A stretch of DNA of 64,000 nt from Flavobacteriaceae bacterium UBA3611. Lineage in GTDB: Bacteria > Bacteroidota > Bacteroidia > Flavobacteriales > Flavobacteriaceae. The stretch's first letter is position 1, and every line of letters begins with the position of its first letter. This document shows, one piece after another, positions 16,726-25,085 of the stretch. Under the pieces are notes generated by a model. That model did not search any database and was not told where the DNA came from. It was given only the letters and a program-made list of their open reading frames with translations. Made by a program: the position numbers and the translations under genes. The stretch is taken from positions 1 to 64,000 of the forward strand of contig DFLU01000006.1 in the NCBI GenBank assembly GCA_002375495.1, given 5' to 3'.

Positions 16726-17805
16726 TTAAAGAGGAAACATTTTGTAGGTCTGGCGTACATCTTTTACGATCTGTTCGGTTCTATCGGCGTGGGTATCGCT
16801 TATAAATAATTGTCCGAAATGGGCGTCGTCTACCAATGAGATAAGCTGTGCTACGCGCTGCTCGTCTAATTTATCGAAAATATCATCTAACAACAAGATA
16901 GGGGTCACCTTGCTTTGTGTTTTGATAAAATCGAATTGTGCCAATTTTAGAGCGATGAGATATGATTTTTGCTGTCCTTGCGATCCAAATTTCTTTATGG
17001 GGTAGCCATCGATAATGAACTTCAAATCGTCTTTATGTATACCGAAATTGGAATACTGTGTCATTCTATCTTTTTGTCGGTTCTGTTGCAACAAATCGAT
17101 TATGGAAGCTTCCTTCAGCTGGCTTTTATATTTGAGCGAAACGGTTTCGTTACCGTTGCTGATAGCTGCGTATCGCGCTAAGAAAATAGGCGTGAACTGT
17201 TCCACAAAATGGGCGCGCTTTTCGTAGATTGGAGTGCCTAATTCGGCTAACTGCAGGTCGTAAACCCCGAGTTGGTCTTCGTTAAAAGTGTTGTTGGCCG
17301 CGAAGTATTTTAATAAGGAATTTCGTTGCGCTAAAATTTTATTGTAATTGATGAGAAGCCGTAAATACGAAGCATCTCCCTGTGAAATCACGCCATCCAT
17401 AAATTTTCTACGCGTATCGCTACCTTCAATAATGAGGTCGCGGTCTGCAGGTGAAATAATCACCAAGGGTAAAAACCCGATGTGTTCACTAAATTTCTCG
17501 TATGCCTTGCCGTTGCGTTTAATCAATTTTTTTTGCCCAGATTTTGCGCTGACAATTATTTTTTCGTTCCGTTCGTTTTTTTGGTAATGCCCTTCTACCA
17601 CAAAGAAATCTTCCCCGTGTTTTATATTTTGGCTAGTAATTGGGTTAAAGTAGCTTTTTCCGAAGGAAAGATGATAAATGGCATCGAGAATATTGGTCTT
17701 CCCAACGCCGTTTTGCCCCACAAAACAATTAATCTTCGGGTCGAACTGAAAACTTTCGGCTTCAAAATTTTTGTAATTGATAAGTGAAACAGAAGTTAAG
17801 TGCAT
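16726..17805 (-). CDS. recF: DNA replication/repair protein RecF
   Basis: A 359-residue SMC-like ATPase: Walker A GQNGVGKTN around residue 30-40, SFGKSYF, then a coiled region, the ABC signature area FGIHKDDLKF and KFGSQGQQKSYLIALKLAQ (split here), and Walker B ILLLDDIFDKLD. RecF binds gapped DNA and helps load RecA through RecR. It is the first gene of a minus-strand operon with the small lipoprotein and the DUF721 protein. Confidence 0.96.
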   Translation of the reverse strand: MHLTSVSLINYKNFEAESFQFDPKINCFVGQNGVGKTNILDAIYHLSFGKSYFNPITSQNIKHGEDFFVVEGHYQKNERNEKIIVSAKSGQKKLIKRNGKAYEKFSEHIGFLPLVIISPADRDLIIEGSDTRRKFMDGVISQGDASYLRLLINYNKILAQRNSLLKYFAANNTFNEDQLGVYDLQLAELGTPIYEKRAHFVEQFTPIFLARYAAISNGNETVSLKYKSQLKEASIIDLLQQNRQKDRMTQYSNFGIHKDDLKFIIDGYPIKKFGSQGQQKSYLIALKLAQFDFIKTQSKVTPILLLDDIFDKLDEQRVAQLISLVDDAHFGQLFISDTHADRTEQIVKDVRQTYKMFPL

Positions 17806-17916
17806 ATAAACTAAGGACTTGTGGGTTTTAATGTTGAATCAATTTCTCATGGAAACGAAGCTGCAAATTATTGAAAAATAACAACTTTTTTCCCTTTTAA
17901 TTTCTAATAAAAATTT

Positions 17917-17924
17917 TATTTTTG
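17917..17924 (+). promoter_or_regulatory. Probable -7 element of the TPR/ribH operon
   Basis: TATTTTTG at 17917-17924 fits TAnnTTTG and lies 21 bp before the ATG at 17945. The -33 region (near 17893-17898) is T-rich rather than a clear TTG, so confidence is moderate. Confidence 0.5.
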
Positions 17925-17944
17925 CCCGTCAGTAAACCAAAAGT

Positions 17945-18712
17945 ATGGCTACATATAAAAAGAGAGGCTACAAGCCCAAGACCAAAGCAGAGAAGGAAGA
18001 AGTTATTGAAGACGGAAGCGCAACAGCAGAGGTGTTCAATACACTAGATGAAGGAGCCTCCAAAACGGAAGCTTGGGTTGAAAAGAACCAAAAAGCAATC
18101 CTAACCGTGGTAGGCGTTATCGCCGTTGCAGTACTGGGATATTTGGGGTATCAGCAATGGGTACAAGAGCCAAAAGAGGCTGAAGCCATGAATGAAATGT
18201 TCCAGGCACAGCAGTTTTTTGACCAAGCCTTGAGCAACGCTACAGTGAGTGATTCATTATACGGTTTATCTCTTAATGGCGGACGTGGGAAATACGGATT
18301 TTTAGAAATTATCGATAATTACGGTGGAACGCCAGCAGGTAACCTTGCTGAATACTACGCAGGAATGGCTTACTTAAATACCAACAAGTACCAAGAAGCT
18401 ATCAACCACCTAGATAATTTTGAAAGTGATGACGAAATGTTAGCGCCGTTGGCAAAAGGAGCCATTGGTGATGCATTTGCGCAGTTAGACCAAAAAGATG
18501 AAGCCTTAAAATATTATGAAGAAGCGGCTACCATGCGTGATAATGAGGTTACTGCACCGCGTTTTCTGTTGAAAGCGGGCATGATGGCAATGAATTTAGG
18601 CAAAGCTGATGTTGCGCTAAAGCACTTTACAACATTAGATGAAAAGTACCCAGAATCGGCTGAAGCTACCAAAGCAAAAGCGTATAAAGGTACTGTAGAA
18701 GCAATGCAGTAA
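17945..18712 (+). CDS. Membrane-anchored tetratricopeptide protein (YfgM-like)
   Basis: A 255-residue protein. A charged N-terminus is followed by one transmembrane helix (about 50-69, AILTVVGVIAVAVLGYLGY) and a periplasmic domain with at least three tetratricopeptide repeats (AEYYAGMAYLNTNKYQEAI; GDAFAQLDQKDEALKYYEEA; ADVALKHFTTLDEKYP). This is the layout of YfgM-type proteins that bind the secretion machinery or periplasmic chaperones, although that function is not shown for flavobacteria. Stop is 1 bp before the ribH ATG, so they are one transcript. Confidence 0.88.
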   Translation: MATYKKRGYKPKTKAEKEEVIEDGSATAEVFNTLDEGASKTEAWVEKNQKAILTVVGVIAVAVLGYLGYQQWVQEPKEAEAMNEMFQAQQFFDQALSNATVSDSLYGLSLNGGRGKYGFLEIIDNYGGTPAGNLAEYYAGMAYLNTNKYQEAINHLDNFESDDEMLAPLAKGAIGDAFAQLDQKDEALKYYEEAATMRDNEVTAPRFLLKAGMMAMNLGKADVALKHFTTLDEKYPESAEATKAKAYKGTVEAMQ

Positions 18713-18713
18713 T

Positions 18714-19217
18714 ATGGCTACAGAAAATAAGAATTTATCTACATACGATAAAACAACAATCCCAAACGCGAAAGACCTTCGGTTTGGGATTGTTGTTTCA
18801 GAATGGAATCCGGCCATCACCCAAGGCATGTTTCAAGGAGCCTTTGATGCGATTTTAGATTGTGGCGGACAAAAAGAAAACATTGTACGTTGGAATGTTC
18901 CCGGAAGTTTTGAATTGATCTACGGCTGTAAAAAAATGACCGAGAGTTTCGATATGCTGGACGCTGTGATAGCGATCGGGAGTGTGATTCAAGGCGAAAC
19001 AAAGCACTTCGATTATGTCTGCGAAGCGGTGGCACAGGGTATTAAAGACTTAAATGTACAAGGGGATATCCCAGTGATTTTTTGTGTACTTACCGATAAT
19101 AACCTACAGCAATCCATAGACCGCAGTGGCGGTAAACATGGAAACAAAGGCACCGAAGCAGCCATTGCCGCTATCAAAATGGCGCAATTGCGAAAAGACG
19201 CGAAGTTTTATAAGTAG
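18714..19217 (+). CDS. ribH: 6,7-dimethyl-8-ribityllumazine synthase
   Basis: A 167-residue riboflavin biosynthesis enzyme. Signature segments: FGIVVSEWNPAIT, WNVPGSFELIYGCK, AIGSVIQGETKHFDYVCEAV with the catalytic His, and CVLTDNNLQQ. It condenses 3,4-dihydroxybutanone phosphate with the ribitylaminopyrimidine. It is fused in transcript to the TPR gene. No FMN riboswitch is visible upstream. Confidence 0.97.
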   Translation: MATENKNLSTYDKTTIPNAKDLRFGIVVSEWNPAITQGMFQGAFDAILDCGGQKENIVRWNVPGSFELIYGCKKMTESFDMLDAVIAIGSVIQGETKHFDYVCEAVAQGIKDLNVQGDIPVIFCVLTDNNLQQSIDRSGGKHGNKGTEAAIAAIKMAQLRKDAKFYK

Positions 19218-19222
19218 GTTTT

Positions 19223-19435
19223 GGTTATGAGTTGGTAGTCTTTGGTCGTTAGCTATTCGTCATTAGTCATTAGTCATTAGTCATTAGTCTATAGGGGGTG
19301 TTTATAAACTCGTATGAGTTAACACTCAGTCCATCCAAAGTCCGTTCGTCGGGAGGCAAGCTTCCAGACTCCAATTTCAAATTTCCATCTTACAGCTTCC
19401 AACTTCTAGCCTTCATCAATAGCAACCGGCATGGC
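19223..19435. repeat. Degenerate heptamer array between ribH and the next gene
   Basis: No gene in 19218-19528. From about 19230 the sequence falls into seven-base steps: GTTGGTA, GTCTTTG, GTCGTTA, GCTATTC, GTCATTA four times, GTCTATA. After a spacer containing a hairpin (AACTC/GAGTT at 19308-19321) and CCGTTCG...CGGG, a second array begins: CTTCCAG, ACTCCAA, TTTCAAA, TTTCCAT, CTTACAG, CTTCCAA, CTTCTAG. The order and spacer match the array at 15770-15880. Confidence 0.75.
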
Positions 19436-19528
19436 TAAAGTTTGGAACGGAAGTTGTTTATACATTCTATGTGAAACCACTTCAAAAACTGCTACTTTTT
19501 AAGTACATTTGAAGGTAATACGAATCTT

Positions 19529-19816
19529 ATGAAAATTAGCTTCCTAAAACGTACCAAACCTAATAACCGCTTCAACTATACCCCGAGATATTACAAAGGG
19601 AAAGAAGATGCGAACGAGTACAATTTTGCGAATAAGTTTGAAAAGTATTACGAGACCTACAATAAAAACGACTTCGGGTCGCATTGGCGCGACGCACGTT
19701 TTGCCAGTCGCAACCGTAGCAATGGCGGGTTCAATAAAACGATTATCGCAATTGCGCTCGTATTGGTGTTTATCTGTTTGTGGATCTTAGATTTCGACCT
19801 TTCAATATTTAGTTAG
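19529..19816 (+). CDS. Small C-tail-anchored protein
   Basis: A 95-residue protein with a basic, aromatic-rich N-terminus (RTKPNNRFNYTPRYYKGKED), a segment EKYYETYNKNDFGSHWRDARF, and a single C-terminal hydrophobic helix (about 72-92). In flavobacterial databases homologues are often called riboflavin synthase subunit beta, evidently by neighbourhood with ribH; there is no enzymatic motif here. The layout suggests a tail-anchored inner-membrane protein with a cytoplasmic domain. It ends 9 bp before mutL. Confidence 0.82.
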   Translation: MKISFLKRTKPNNRFNYTPRYYKGKEDANEYNFANKFEKYYETYNKNDFGSHWRDARFASRNRSNGGFNKTIIAIALVLVFICLWILDFDLSIFS

Positions 19817-19824
19817 CCTTTTAC

Positions 19825-21702
19825 ATGGCAGATATCATAGCCTTATTGCCCGATCATGTTGCCAATCAGATTGCTGCCGGAGAAGTGGTGCAACGCCCTG
19901 CCTCGGTAGTTAAAGAATTGCTAGAAAATGCAATCGATGCCCAAGCAACGTCCATCACATTGGTGGTTAAAGACGCCGGAAAAACCTTAGTACAAGTTAC
20001 CGATAATGGTATCGGGATGTCTGTTACCGATGCACGTCTGTGTTTTGAACGTCACGCTACGAGCAAGATTAAACTGGCAGACGATTTGTTCAACTTACAT
20101 ACCAAAGGGTTCCGTGGGGAAGCATTAGCTTCGATAGCAGCCATTGCACATGTTACCCTAAAGACCAAACGCGAAGAAGACGAGATAGGAATCACCATCA
20201 CTATTGAAGGAAGTCAGGTGACCTCCCAAGAACCTTCCGTGGTGCCAAAAGGCACGACCATTTCAGTAAAAAACTTATTCTATAACATTCCGGCGAGGCG
20301 TAATTTCCTAAAAAGCAATCCGGTAGAGACACGCCATATCATCGACGAGTTCCATCGGGTGGCATTGGCCCATCCACAGATTGAATTCTTGATGACGCAT
20401 AACGGTAGCGACGTTTTTAATCTGCCTTCAGGAAATAGCAAACAGCGCATTGTGAATATCTTCGGAAATAAGACCAAAGAAAAATTAGTTCCCGTTTCCG
20501 AAGACACCGAAATTGTAAAAGTGTCAGGCTTTGTTCTGAAACCAGAGTTTGGGAAGAAAAGTAGGGGAGAGCAATTCTTTTTTGTGAACAATCGCTATAT
20601 AAAAAGTGCCTATCTACACCATGCCGTCTCAGCAGCGTTTGAAGGATTATTAAAACAAGGAACCCACCCCGGGTATTTTCTATTTTTGGAAGTGGCCCCG
20701 AAGTCTATCGATATCAACATACACCCTACCAAGACCGAAATTAAATTTGACGACGAGCACAGTATCTACGCCATGCTTCGGGCAACGGTAAAGCACAGTC
20801 TGGGGCAATTTAGCGTGGCGCCGGTACTCGATTTTAACAAAGACTCAGATTTCGATACGCCTTATGCCTACAGCAAGAAACAGCCGAGCATACCAAAAAT
20901 TGAAGTAGATAGTAATTTTAACCCGTTTCAGGAAGAGCGCTCACCAAAACAGGCAAACATATCGTTTCCGTTTAAACGCGAAAAACAACCCCAGTGGGAA
21001 TCGTTGTACGTGGGTTTAAAAGATGATGCTTCGATTTCTTCTTTAGATGCTTCGGAAAAGGAATCGGGGACGCATGATGCTATCGAATTTGAAAGTGACC
21101 AAATTACAGGGAGCTTATTTTCGAGCAGCCAAGAAGACAATGCCCATATTACGTTTCAGCTTCAGAACAAATATGTAGTGAGCCCTATAAAAAACGGAAT
21201 GCTCATCATTCACCAACATTTGGCACACTATCGCGTTCTGTATGAAGAGTTGCTTAAAAATATCACGGTGCAAGAGGGAGTGAGCCAACAGTTGCTATTT
21301 CCGTTGCAATTAGACTTTTCAAAACCCGATTTGGTACTCTTAGAAAGTGTAAAAGAGGCGTTAGAGCATACCGGATTTGTGTTTGGAACAACTGAAGAAG
21401 ACACCTTGCAGATTAAGGGCTTACCGGTTTCGCTTACTGAAAGCAAAGCTGGCCAAACCTTAGAAAAATTGGTAAAAGACATCAAAGAAGAAGTTCCAGA
21501 TGCAGGATTCAGCCAAAATGATTTATTGGCAAAGAGTATGGCGAAAAGTATGGCAATAAAAACAGGAACTGTTTTGTCTAAGGAAGCTAGAGAGCACCTT
21601 GTACATCGCTTGTTTGCCTGTAAAGAGCCCAGTGTATCACCAGACAATTTACCAGTATTGGTAACAATAGACACCAATGATTTGGATAAAAAATTTATGT
21701 AA
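19825..21702 (+). CDS. mutL: DNA mismatch repair protein MutL
   Basis: A 625-residue MutL. GHKL ATPase: ELLENAIDAQATS, TDNGIGM, GFRGEALASIAA and the transducer domain (FVNNRYIKS, DINIHPTKTEIKF). The N-terminal half ends around residue 335, followed by a linker and the C-terminal dimerisation domain from about 440. The region where endonuclease-type MutL has DQHAxxExxxxE reads HQHLAHYRVLYE (463-474), and the CPHGRP motif near the C-terminus is also missing. It follows the small anchored protein by 9 bp. Confidence 0.95.
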   Translation: MADIIALLPDHVANQIAAGEVVQRPASVVKELLENAIDAQATSITLVVKDAGKTLVQVTDNGIGMSVTDARLCFERHATSKIKLADDLFNLHTKGFRGEALASIAAIAHVTLKTKREEDEIGITITIEGSQVTSQEPSVVPKGTTISVKNLFYNIPARRNFLKSNPVETRHIIDEFHRVALAHPQIEFLMTHNGSDVFNLPSGNSKQRIVNIFGNKTKEKLVPVSEDTEIVKVSGFVLKPEFGKKSRGEQFFFVNNRYIKSAYLHHAVSAAFEGLLKQGTHPGYFLFLEVAPKSIDINIHPTKTEIKFDDEHSIYAMLRATVKHSLGQFSVAPVLDFNKDSDFDTPYAYSKKQPSIPKIEVDSNFNPFQEERSPKQANISFPFKREKQPQWESLYVGLKDDASISSLDASEKESGTHDAIEFESDQITGSLFSSSQEDNAHITFQLQNKYVVSPIKNGMLIIHQHLAHYRVLYEELLKNITVQEGVSQQLLFPLQLDFSKPDLVLLESVKEALEHTGFVFGTTEEDTLQIKGLPVSLTESKAGQTLEKLVKDIKEEVPDAGFSQNDLLAKSMAKSMAIKTGTVLSKEAREHLVHRLFACKEPSVSPDNLPVLVTIDTNDLDKKFM

Positions 21703-21731
21703 AAAGATTCCGTTCTAACGGAAAACGTACT

Positions 21732-22511
21732 ATGAGTAGAATAAGCGATACGGTTAAACACATCATCATCATCAACGTGATCTTTTGGATTGCCACCTTG
21801 CTGATTGGCAAGAATGGCGATTTTATGAACGATCTGTTTGCCATGCATTTTCCGTTAAACGACGGATTTAAACCCTGGCAAATAATTACCCACATGTTTA
21901 TGCATGCCAGCTACGAACAGGGAGGGGGCATTGCGTTTTACCATATTCTCTTCAACATGTTCGGGGTTTGGATGTTCGGAACCCCGTTAGAGCAGATGTG
22001 GGGTAAGAAGAAATTTATCTTCTTTTATATTTCTGCAGGACTAGGGTCGCTATTGTTGTATACGGGAATCCTTTATTTTCAGTTCAACAGCGCACTAGAC
22101 GTACTACTTGCAGCAGGTTTTGACCGCACTGAAATTTTTGAAACTTTGAACTCTGGAGATTATATGTACGACAAGCGTTGGGAGACTGCTTTAGGTGGTG
22201 AGGAAGGAGTAATCGATTTGTTACGCCCGTTTAACGGCATCATGTTAGGGGCCTCTGGGGCGCTCTACGGAATTTTAGTGGCATTTGCCATGACGTTCCC
22301 AAATACGCCGCTCATGCTTATCTTTTTGCCCATTCCGATTAAGGCAAAATACTTTGTGCCGGGCGTATTGGCAATCGATTTATTCTTTGGGCTTACATCG
22401 TATTCTATGGGGCCTATTGCACATTTTGCGCATATTGGCGGTGCCCTCACAGGATTTATCATGGCTTATTATTGGAAGAAAAACAGTTTTAACGCAAACC
22501 GTTGGGATTAA
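21732..22511 (+). CDS. Rhomboid-family intramembrane protease 1
   Basis: A 259-residue polytopic protein with catalytic Ser 175 in GASGALYG and catalytic His 234 in HFAHIGGALTG, the serine/histidine dyad of rhomboids, plus conserved HILFNMFGVW after helix 1 of the core. Longer loop (about 115-165) than usual between the L1 region and the GASG helix. It cleaves substrate transmembrane segments within the inner membrane. Its stop is directly adjacent to the start of a second rhomboid. Confidence 0.93.
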   Translation: MSRISDTVKHIIIINVIFWIATLLIGKNGDFMNDLFAMHFPLNDGFKPWQIITHMFMHASYEQGGGIAFYHILFNMFGVWMFGTPLEQMWGKKKFIFFYISAGLGSLLLYTGILYFQFNSALDVLLAAGFDRTEIFETLNSGDYMYDKRWETALGGEEGVIDLLRPFNGIMLGASGALYGILVAFAMTFPNTPLMLIFLPIPIKAKYFVPGVLAIDLFFGLTSYSMGPIAHFAHIGGALTGFIMAYYWKKNSFNANRWD

Positions 22512-23393
22512 ATGAGCACGAATAATCTTTCATATCAGTTTAAGACTGCAAATGTCATCATGAAGTTGATCGTGATCAATCTCGCGGTGTACCTGTTGGT
22601 GAATTTGGTCGGCTTTTTTATGGGGCTGCAGCCCAATCGCTTGCTAGAATTAACCAAATGGTTTGTGCTGTTCGATTCTTTTTCAGAAAGCATTGTACAA
22701 CCATGGTCTATACTTACGTATTCGTTTATTCACTTTGGGTTTTGGCACCTGCTGTTCAATATGTTGTGGTTGTATTGGTTTGGTAACTTTGTGCTCAACC
22801 TCTTTAACGAAAAACGCTTTTTAACGGTGTATTTGTTGGGTGCCATGTTTGGCGGACTCCTATTTGTGGTTTCGTATAATATTTTCCCTGTTTTTGAAAA
22901 TCAACCCAGCTATCTCATTGGCGCTTCTGGGGCAGTAACTGCCGTCATGGTGTTTATAGCCACCTACACGCCAAATGCTGAGATGCGTATTTTTAAATGG
23001 AACATTAAATTATGGCATATCGCTGTAGCGTTGGTGTTGCTAGACTTAATCAGACTTTCTTCTGGTAGGAACCCTGGCGGAATGCTAGCACATTTGGGCG
23101 GAGCGATTTTTGGGTATGTATACGCTTCGCAATTGGCCAAGGGAAACGATATTGGGAAATGGTTCGAGAATTTTATGGATTGGTTTGCAAACCTCTTTAA
23201 AACTAGAAAACAAAAACCATTTAAAAAGGTACACCGAACAACAAGAAATGCTGCACCGCGTTCTAATAAAAATACAAACAAGTCTGCCAACCAGAAAAAG
23301 GTAGACGCAATTTTAGACAAGATTGGTAAGAGCGGTTACGACAGCCTTACCAAAGCAGAAAAAGATTTTTTGTTTAAAGCAGGAAAGGAGTAG
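22512..23393 (+). CDS. Rhomboid-family intramembrane protease 2
   Basis: A 293-residue rhomboid with Ser 139 in GASGAVTA and His 194 in AHLGGAIFG, and FWHLLFNMLWLYWFG. After the last helix a basic, Lys/Arg/Asn-rich tail (about 215-293) ends in a short domain (KVDAILDKIGKSGYDSLTKAE) often seen at the C-terminus of flavobacterial rhomboids. It starts directly after the first rhomboid and is followed 6 bp later by the EEP gene, so these are one operon. Confidence 0.93.
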   Translation: MSTNNLSYQFKTANVIMKLIVINLAVYLLVNLVGFFMGLQPNRLLELTKWFVLFDSFSESIVQPWSILTYSFIHFGFWHLLFNMLWLYWFGNFVLNLFNEKRFLTVYLLGAMFGGLLFVVSYNIFPVFENQPSYLIGASGAVTAVMVFIATYTPNAEMRIFKWNIKLWHIAVALVLLDLIRLSSGRNPGGMLAHLGGAIFGYVYASQLAKGNDIGKWFENFMDWFANLFKTRKQKPFKKVHRTTRNAAPRSNKNTNKSANQKKVDAILDKIGKSGYDSLTKAEKDFLFKAGKE

Positions 23394-23399
23394 TCAACA

Positions 23400-24425
23400 T
23401 TGAAAAAATTGGGGTTTTTCGGGACGGTCTTATTTTGGGTAAACTCCCTAGCGGTATTCCTGTTGTTTTTAGCGTTTTTCTTACCCTACGTAGCACCCAG
23501 TACGTCACCCACCTTGTCTATTCTCAGTTTGGGAGTTTCGCCCTTATTATGGCTTAACTTTTTGTTTTTGGTGTATTGGTTGCTTCGCAGAAAGCGGGTT
23601 TCTCTATTATCGGCTTCTGCCCTTGTGATTGCCTATTTTATTTTCAATCCTTTTTATAAATTTTCTTCGGAAGGGGACGCTAGCACTACACAGCAAACCC
23701 TTTCGGTACTATCATACAATGTTCGGCTTTTCAATCTATACGAAGCCGAGAGCAAAACGAAAGAAGCTTCCGAAGTGCTGTCAGAAATCATCAAAGAGAA
23801 GGATCCTGATATTATTTGCCTTCAAGAATTTATCAAGAAGCATTCAGTCGATTTCTCGGCCTATCCTTTTATCTATACCGAATTCAAAAAAGACAACACC
23901 TTGGGACATGCTATTTATTCGAAGCACCCCATCATCAACACAGGGTCTTTCAACTTTAAGGAAACTGCAAACAACACCATTTTCGCCGACATCGTTCATG
24001 GAACCGATACGATTCGAGTATATAACCTACACCTACAATCGATTGGAATAAAGCCTTCGGTAGAGAAATTACAAGAAGAAGACAAGCAAAAAGTGCGTAG
24101 ACGTATTTCTTCTGCATTTATAAAACAGGAACAGCAGGCCGCAATCATTCTAGACCATGGTCAACGTTGTCAATACCCTAAAATCATGGCGGGTGACTTC
24201 AACAATACGCCGTTTTCGTATGTGTACCGGTACTTGAGTGAAGATATGCAAGATGCTTTTTTAGAACGGGGAAATGGCTTGGGAACTACCTTTAATTTCG
24301 ATTTCTACCCGATGCGAATTGATTATATTTTGACCTCAGAAAATTTGAATATACTTTCGTTTGAACGTATAGACACTACATTTTCAGATCATTATCCGAT
24401 TCTTTCAAAGATGGTGATTGAATAA
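23400..24425 (+). CDS. Endonuclease/exonuclease/phosphatase-family membrane protein
   Basis: A 341-residue protein with three N-terminal helices (about 5-95) and a C-terminal EEP domain: SYNVRLFN, DIICLQEF, GHAIYSK, IRVYNLHLQS, MAGDFNNTPFS and SDHYPIL. Catalytic Glu, Asp, Asn and the final His of the fold are all present. EEP enzymes cut phosphodiester or phosphate ester bonds; the membrane anchor implies an extracytoplasmic nuclease or phospholipid/phosphate ester hydrolase. It starts with TTG, preceded by AAAGGAG just inside the upstream gene's end, a clear Shine-Dalgarno. Confidence 0.85.
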   Translation: MKKLGFFGTVLFWVNSLAVFLLFLAFFLPYVAPSTSPTLSILSLGVSPLLWLNFLFLVYWLLRRKRVSLLSASALVIAYFIFNPFYKFSSEGDASTTQQTLSVLSYNVRLFNLYEAESKTKEASEVLSEIIKEKDPDIICLQEFIKKHSVDFSAYPFIYTEFKKDNTLGHAIYSKHPIINTGSFNFKETANNTIFADIVHGTDTIRVYNLHLQSIGIKPSVEKLQEEDKQKVRRRISSAFIKQEQQAAIILDHGQRCQYPKIMAGDFNNTPFSYVYRYLSEDMQDAFLERGNGLGTTFNFDFYPMRIDYILTSENLNILSFERIDTTFSDHYPILSKMVIE

Positions 24426-24460
24426 AATTTCGTAGTTTTTTATCGAGACGAAATTTTATT
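24421..24460. terminator. Bidirectional terminator overlapping both stop codons
   Basis: AATAAAATTTCGT (24421-24433) is a perfect 13-base inverted repeat of ACGAAATTTTATT (24448-24460), with a 14-base loop. The stop of the EEP gene (24423-24425) and the stop of the WbqC gene (24456-24458) both lie inside its arms. It can serve both convergent transcripts. Confidence 0.7.
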
Positions 24461-25085
24461 TCTCTGCGGAAAAATTTAGTTGTTGGGTTTCTAGATAATT
24501 TAAGGAGTTTGGACCTTCATTAAATAGTAAATCTAAAACCGAAAGATTGGGCAACCAGCCGTGCTGCGCCTCTAATACCTGGGTGTAGGGTTGTAGTGGG
24601 TATTGTATCTTCGATTTTGCCACGGCCAGATGGCGTAGGTCTTTGATTTCAGGATTCACTTGGTAGGTTTCGGTTTTTGATATAGCTACTTCAATACCTA
24701 TTAATTCTGAAAGTGTTTCAAAAATACGGAGGTTGTGGTCTAAAATTCCATTTACCTCACAATTGAAAAGCGGCGCTAATTCGTCTTCGTAAAACTCAAA
24801 AAAAGGGGAGGTGCGGTAGGCGTTCTGAATGCTTTTCCAATGTTCTTTTTGCCAGGGGAAGGCGTTTTCAGCAATCACGTCGACCATTTTTTGGCGTGTA
24901 CCATCTTTACTGTGCTTTACGGGAACATTCAACAATAACGTACCATTTGTATGCGCAATATAACAGCGGTTTCGGTAGGTCTGTTTTTGGTAATTGTCGC
25001 ACACTTCAAAAGCCACAGCATTCGCCTGTGCAATGGCCGCCATCTGTACGATGCTCGGGAAATATGTGGGGTGTACTAAAATCAT
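24456..25085 (-). CDS. WbqC-family protein
   Basis: A 209-residue cytoplasmic protein of the WbqC-like family: VHPTYFPSIVQMAAIAQA, the strand YRNRCYIAHTNG, LNVPVKHSKDG, FPWQKEHWKSI and YRTSPFFEFYEDEL. WbqC proteins are usually found near polysaccharide or carbohydrate modification genes and belong to a possible amide-forming or transferase class, but no activity is settled. In flavobacteria the gene is usually beside lepB, as here. Its 5' end overlaps the stop of the S26-type gene by one base. Confidence 0.9.
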   Translation of the reverse strand: MILVHPTYFPSIVQMAAIAQANAVAFEVCDNYQKQTYRNRCYIAHTNGTLLLNVPVKHSKDGTRQKMVDVIAENAFPWQKEHWKSIQNAYRTSPFFEFYEDELAPLFNCEVNGILDHNLRIFETLSELIGIEVAISKTETYQVNPEIKDLRHLAVAKSKIQYPLQPYTQVLEAQHGWLPNLSVLDLLFNEGPNSLNYLETQQLNFSAEK

